Shown: one piece after another, positions 58,511 to 64,000 of the stretch
Numbering within the stretch: the first letter of the stretch is position 1
How the letters are laid out: each line of letters begins with the position of its first letter
Assembly: GCA_964034945.1 (NCBI GenBank)
Contig: OZ035962.1
Location: 106,278,034-106,342,033, forward strand
Length of the DNA: 64,000 nucleotides
Direction: 5' to 3'
Source: Chrysopilus asiliformis
Taxonomy: Eukaryota > Arthropoda > Insecta > Diptera > Rhagionidae
The notes under the pieces: generated by a model
What the model saw: the letters and a program-made list of their open reading frames with translations, nothing else
Databases searched by the model: none
Told to the model about the DNA's origin: nothing
Made by a program: the position numbers and the translations under genes

Positions 58511-61500
58511 CGAAACGAAAATCGGCGATTTTTTCTCCGTGTTGGATTCCAAACAAGAAATCCTATTTGCCGGAATTTTGGGTACAAAAGTAAAAATTAA
58601 ATAAATAAAAGTTTTTTGCGATTTTCTGAAAAACGGCACATCTCATAGATCAATTAACAAATACAATACAGGACTGTCCACAGAATACGTCACGGAACTA
58701 TTAGGGCCTTTCCATTCTTCCGCCACACTTTTTCGCGATGTTTTGCACGCAGATTTTTTTTATGGATGTCCCCTAAATGTTGTGGAAGGGGGAGGATCAC
58801 CTCGCACTTTTGGAGGACTATCGAAGAGTCATTTCTAAAAAAATGTGCTGAATTTTTCAATCTAGTTTAATATTAGGCGATCTATACTTTTACCGTTTGG
58901 GGGCCCAAAACATATGCCACTGGCAATCACAACTCTTTTTTTCTACGAACCTATATTTTATTGATCTATACATTCATACAATTTTTGTAAACCCTGTCAT
59001 CATATAAAATTTCTACGGAAATTCAGATTCCAATTAATTCGTTTTTAAGTTTTCATATTCGAATATAAGTTTTGTTTTTATTACTTTCCAAAATGCTCCG
59101 CGCTATGCCATGCCGCAGGGAAGTAGTGTTCGTAATTAATATGAGAGTTTATCCATTTTAAAGTAAACTTTCATATCATACTTTAGCATTCTACTGCTTC
59201 CACAATCCACTCCCCCCGCACATAAATATGTTTGGCAAATGGCACCTTTTAAATCAGTGTACAAAAATTCTTTCCATATCCACTTTACAAGCCAATAATA
59301 AGCTCTTCTGCACACAAATCGAGTATTTTACGAGCTGATGGTATTCAGACTTCCGAAATCCCCAACCCATGTCCATCCTCGTCCTTGTTATCCTTGCTGT
59401 ATACCAACGCAGCGCTATGTTGGTTTAGTTGTGGGTTTGTGTCGTGGGAATTTGGTTGATTGTGAATAAACGACATACGAGATGTGTTGCAGTTGGATGC
59501 ATCCATACCCAATGCACGAGGCACTCATGAATTTTTCATGCTCTTCCACTAAATTCGCTTCATCCAAGCAAGTGACGGAATCTTGTGCTGCTTCACAAGA
59601 TATCGGGCTTAGGTAGGGGGTCAATGGGGAAAGCATGGGACCGGGATTTCTTATTATACATAGAACTATTTATGAAGATTTGAAGATAGGTGAGGACTAG
59701 AAATCCTTGTCGACATATAGATATTGACTTAATACATATATGTGTCTGCATAATCACTAAAACTGTACAAAAGAGTCCGTATATGCTGGAAAATTTGCAT
59801 GTGTCCCGCATCCACGTTCGTACAAAGAAAGCTACAGACGAGGATGGACCAAAATGGGAACAGGGGGGTTCGCCGGAAAAGCATCTCAAATGCTGTGTTT
59901 GTTTAAAAAAGGATAACCGGGTTTGAGGTTTTTGTGCAATGCGATAGCTCGGAGGGCGATAAACTGTGCACAAATTTCTGCAAAATGTGTTGACTGAGCG
60001 AATCTTCTTATTTGAGTATTTGTCGTTGTGGAAATCGCAGTTTACGGAGTCTGCCAGATTAAAGCTGAATGGTGGATGGAAGCTTGAATACTTGCTATCA
60101 TGGTAGATAGTCCGGGAAGTAATTGAAAGTCATTTGAGGTTTGGGAATGTTTTTGAAACAGTTTTATGTCATTTTGGCGAAATTGTGAATTCATAACGGA
60201 GGACGATATTAGTTTGGATGGCTTAATATGAACATATGATTCGGTGAGTGAGTTATGATTAATATATTTACGAGTTCTCTGTTTCTTGTGCGAAATTAAT
60301 ACCGAAATAGATTATTATTTCTCCAATTTCGAACTTTTTTTAGAACTTTTCAGCTTACAAGTGATAAAACATATATTTGTCAATCATATGGAGAAATTGT
60401 TATGAATTTTTCAATAAATATATCCTATCTATTATAGGATATAGCTGTTAAATGATAGGCTTTTTTATATTAAAATCTCTCAGGCGAATTAACTAGAGTT
60501 CCATTATTTGCAAGCAGATCTTTGTCTGCAATCTAGTTTTTGATAAAAAGAATTATAATACTCGTATATTCAAATCCTATTCAGAGAACCACTGTATAGA
60601 ATAAACCCTTAATTGCTGTGGGGTGCACTAAAACCACCTCCACTTTAAAAACTTCTGAGATTGACGATGCGGTATGTACGGAGTGAATAATGAGAAAGTA
60701 CTTAATTTTTTCAAATATATTTTCATCATAAATCAATGACTGCCATACTGTTTCTCGCATTTCCTGCCATCTTACAGTCTCCGGCTAAATGTATAACACG
60801 TACTCTAAGGAAGCACAGATTGGAAGGTTTTTCTTAAGAAGAAGAAAAAATCATTAAAGAATCCGAGGGGTGAACAGGACGAAGTAAAATAGAAAAAACG
60901 AATACGCGCCAGTAAGAAAAAAAAACAATATACACATGCACACATATAGAAATTCTGCGTACACATTAAGCATATAAAGTCTGAACACTTCTGCTACTCG
61001 CTCCCCTATGAAATTTACATCTTCAAGGTTTATTCAAAAGACTGAAAAAAAAACAGAATCTTTTCCCGACTCCCAAAAAATGAGACGTACTCAACGGACT
61101 TAGAGCAAGGAACAGAAATGGGGATCCCACATTCGTAAATAATGTCCTTAATTTTAAACGCGTGTTCTTTCCGCGGTACATGTGTAGAAGCATCATATCT
61201 CGACACAGACACTTCATTCACATGTTCAATATCCGAGGATCAGGATCTCACATCACATCACGTCTGTATGTTTCTTCCTCTTCAGTTTTATTTTCGGGGT
61301 TTTTTTCCTTGTACACATATATGCTTTCAGTTATGCTCGTAGCTGCAGAATTTTCATAGCATTCGCCTAGTCCTCGCAGCCCATCAGGAGAGAGAAGTCA
61401 GAACAACCATCAAATATTCAGAGAAACAGACAATAAAATCCCGAAACTCTTAAAGTCCTTGATCACATTTTTTTCATTTTTTTTAAGCTGTGCCACATTA

Positions 61501-64000
61501 AGGGTAGGTTTTTTTTTCTTTCTTCTCATTGCAGCTTCCCTCTTTATCCCGATTCGAGCTAATTTGCATAATTATGTGAGATAGACGAACATTTGAATGA
61601 TAATTCGTGTATGTGTGCGGATAGAGATACGAAGGGGAGACATACATGCTGTACGGGCACGGATATTGGTCTTCTAAGCCCTAAGTCTATGCGGTATGTT
61701 TTTTTATTAAGTTGCGTTTAACTAAATAAAAAGTTAACATCGAATAAAGATCGAGAAAATTTAAAGCAGTTTATTTGCAGTCGTTCGTAAATTTGGCATT
61801 TGATTGAATTTTCACTACTTTTAGTCTAAAAAATATCTAATAAATAATATGGACAGTTAGTGACTTCAATCAACTTAATAAAAGCAGTTTTCTAACCCTT
61901 AATGTTTTGAAGACTTTTTGAAAGACCGAAAATAACCGTGACGTATTTAATAAACAACCCCTAATGACAATTCTAAGGTAGGTTAAAAAGATTCTAGCCA
62001 GGCAAGGAAATTGAAATATTTTTAGCAATGAGCCTGGCTATGGATATGCACTTAAAAATCTTTCGTCTATGTTCTATCAATATTTTAAATTTCGTGAAAT
62101 TTAAGTCATACTCTCTATAAATAAAAAAAACCCAAATTCGTAGCCATTAATCAACAATTGTTTACCACTAAAAAATACCAAAAACATCAAACCTCTTTGA
62201 TATCTCACTTAAATTGATAGCATTACAAATTTATTACAACTTGTGCACATAAATATCTGTCAACGTATTTGAAAAAAACTTGTCAAACCGGACAATTTGA
62301 ATAAAGGAAACTTCGTATGAAATACGGATGACCAATTTACGCACCCCTTAACTTATTAACCTATGACCGATTTAAAGTGACTTTAAATGATGGTCATTAT
62401 TTGCTTAACAAACAGGATCTACTTTGCTCCTCTGTGTGTGGTCAACAATTGCACTTTTATGCTTATTATCCTTGATGACTTGATTTCTATCCATTGTAAT
62501 TCCCTAGCATTTATACACCACAATAAAAAAAAGTAATAATGGACAATAAGCAGGGGTCAATTCAAGTGTTAGTAAGTTTGACCCCTGGTCATAACATGTT
62601 TGATACCCCCGAGCATAAATAAACCGTATTATCGTCAATTCAATTGAATTTAATGACCATAAATGTTTGTCAAGGTGAGATTGTTATGTGCTGAACAGAT
62701 TTAAGGATGAAGTTGAGCAATCAGAAGATTAGATGATATCTAAAATGCCAGAGGAAAAAATTTAAAAAAAAATCCTGCTTTGGCTGGAAATTTTTAATAA
62801 TAGAAAAAAACTTCTGTTTTGTTCTCCAACAAAGAGCAAAGACGGCAGCAAATCATTTCCAGACACTATGGTGTGGGTAGACACTAATGTACCTACAATT
62901 TTGAATTCAAAAAGCCATCCTAAAGGAGTGATTTTACTTCACTGGTTCAACTGGTTTTTTTACAATGCATAACTCTTGATTTGTACTGAATCTTTGCCCG
63001 AAAATTCTAATAAAAGGACACCCCATTTCCCCATGCTAGCATCCTGTGTTGTCTGTCGCTGAAGCTCATTTATATATATTTCGTGTATAACAAAACCAGT
63101 CGGCTAAGTCCCAAGTGCAAATTCTCATGTGCAAATAATGTCGCAAAATCGTCTGAAGTCCTCCTTATCTTCGCCCCGAGTATGTTGGCAGGGATCTAAT
63201 GGGAAAAAGAAAGCAAAACCCTATTTGCGGATTCACCTAAAAACAATCAAAGAATCTTTTATGATTCTTACACACAAAGATAAATCCCTTTTACCTGTTT
63301 GGCTGCGTAGCGGACGTTTACTTAATAGAACATATCCCGCCGAAGTGCTGGTGATAATTTTACTGACGTATAATTTAAAAAAAAATATCCTTAAACCGAA
63401 TAAAAAATGTGAAAAATAAATTCGCACAACCTGGCAAAGTAAAATGATTTACGGAAGGAGTCTGTTTAAATTTCGGCTTTGTGCGAGTGGATAAACTAAA
63501 CTTAACAGATTCTCTTCTGGAGCCAATGAACAAATACTTTTCCAGTTGGGCGAGAAAATCGCTTTTCATCTGCTTCGCTGACAAGATAGACCATGACGCC
63601 AAACGAGCGCACATGGCTGCATAAATTTTCATTATGATTTCCCTATATTCGGGCCGGTGTGCGTCGATATCCCTTGAATTGGTTGAATCGCTTATCTAAT
63701 TTGCATAAAGTAAAAGCAAACATAAAAAAAGGTGGCAAGCAGAGCACGCATGTTTTCAATGAACCAGAACACCCTTTTATATGACTATTTTTTCTAGATA
63801 TTTTTTTTCCTTTGGTATTGAATTGTTAATCTCAACTAATTTTTTTTTCTCTTTCAGTTTTTAATATCATACAATTTTAATATCATAACTGTTAGGGGAA
63901 TGAAATGTTATCAAGACTACTTTAGAATTTCGAAGTCTTTTTCTTCTTTTTATTACATTTAAAACATTAACTATTCATAAAAATGAATTTCATTCAAAAA
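58511..64000. other. No gene recognised
   Basis: 58.7-60.2 kb and 60.8-61.7 kb are mid-GC; the rest is AT-rich. A short hairpin (CAGGGGTCAA...TTGACCCCTG) lies at 62551-62587. A 33-codon frame at about 60737 (MTAILFLAFPAILQ...) has a hydrophobic start but no supporting splice or poly(A) context. The frame at 63129-63419 has no recognisable domain. Confidence 0.5.

Noticed and set aside
60737..60838. 33-codon frame starting MTAILFLAFPAILQ
   Set aside because: Short hydrophobic start without a promoter, intron or conserved cleavage pattern; chance is likely.

Overview
The window looks like non-coding genomic DNA from an insect, most probably a fly. The support is weak but consistent: AT-rich sequence with long A/T runs, short (about 60-80 bp) T-rich introns with CTAAT-like branch sites in the one gene I can model, and a dense load of short inverted-repeat transposons of mariner, pogo/Tigger, piggyBac and hAT-like types. 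There are no bacterial operons, no rRNA, no convincing tRNA and no CRISPR. Almost every ORF is short, low-complexity and without a recognisable domain, so the window is best read as intergenic DNA or part of a very large intron.

Layout. 1-5.7 kb: mid-GC spacer with simple repeats. 5.8-6.36 kb: first copy of a repeat bounded by a 13-bp inverted end and carrying an internal GACA/GACG microsatellite; the second copy is at 33.0-33.5 kb on the other strand. 7.05-9.4 kb: two fold-back elements. About 7.66-13.2 kb: a domain with a striking excess of GATC/CGATCG words. 13.5-14.0 kb: an internally deleted mariner-like element with a broken transposase fragment. 17.7-19.5 kb: dispersed repeats with GACA tails. 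21.4-22.5 kb: a 57-bp-arm hairpin directly abutted by a 989-bp TA-flanked element, whose nearly identical twin lies inverted at 50.0-51.0 kb. 24.1-24.6 kb, minus strand: the only well-supported gene, a tiny multi-exon gene for a secreted, strongly cationic peptide ending in a Gly-Arg-Arg amidation-type signal, with a pogo-like MITE directly upstream of its TATA box. 32.8-33.5 kb: a hAT-like fold-back next to the second TIR repeat. 38.06-38.30 kb: a piggyBac-type MITE in TTAA. 40.9-41.3, 51.5-51.7 and 54.1 kb: further repeats. 58.4 kb: a 20/21-bp minisatellite. The remaining mid-GC blocks hold no gene that I can support and may be regulatory DNA.

The most interesting object is the small secreted-peptide gene. 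It has a promoter, a signal-peptide exon, phase-0 mini-exons, a possible duplicated terminal exon and a poly(A) signal. It is too small for ordinary ORF calling. All coordinates and motifs were read by eye; no homology search was possible.
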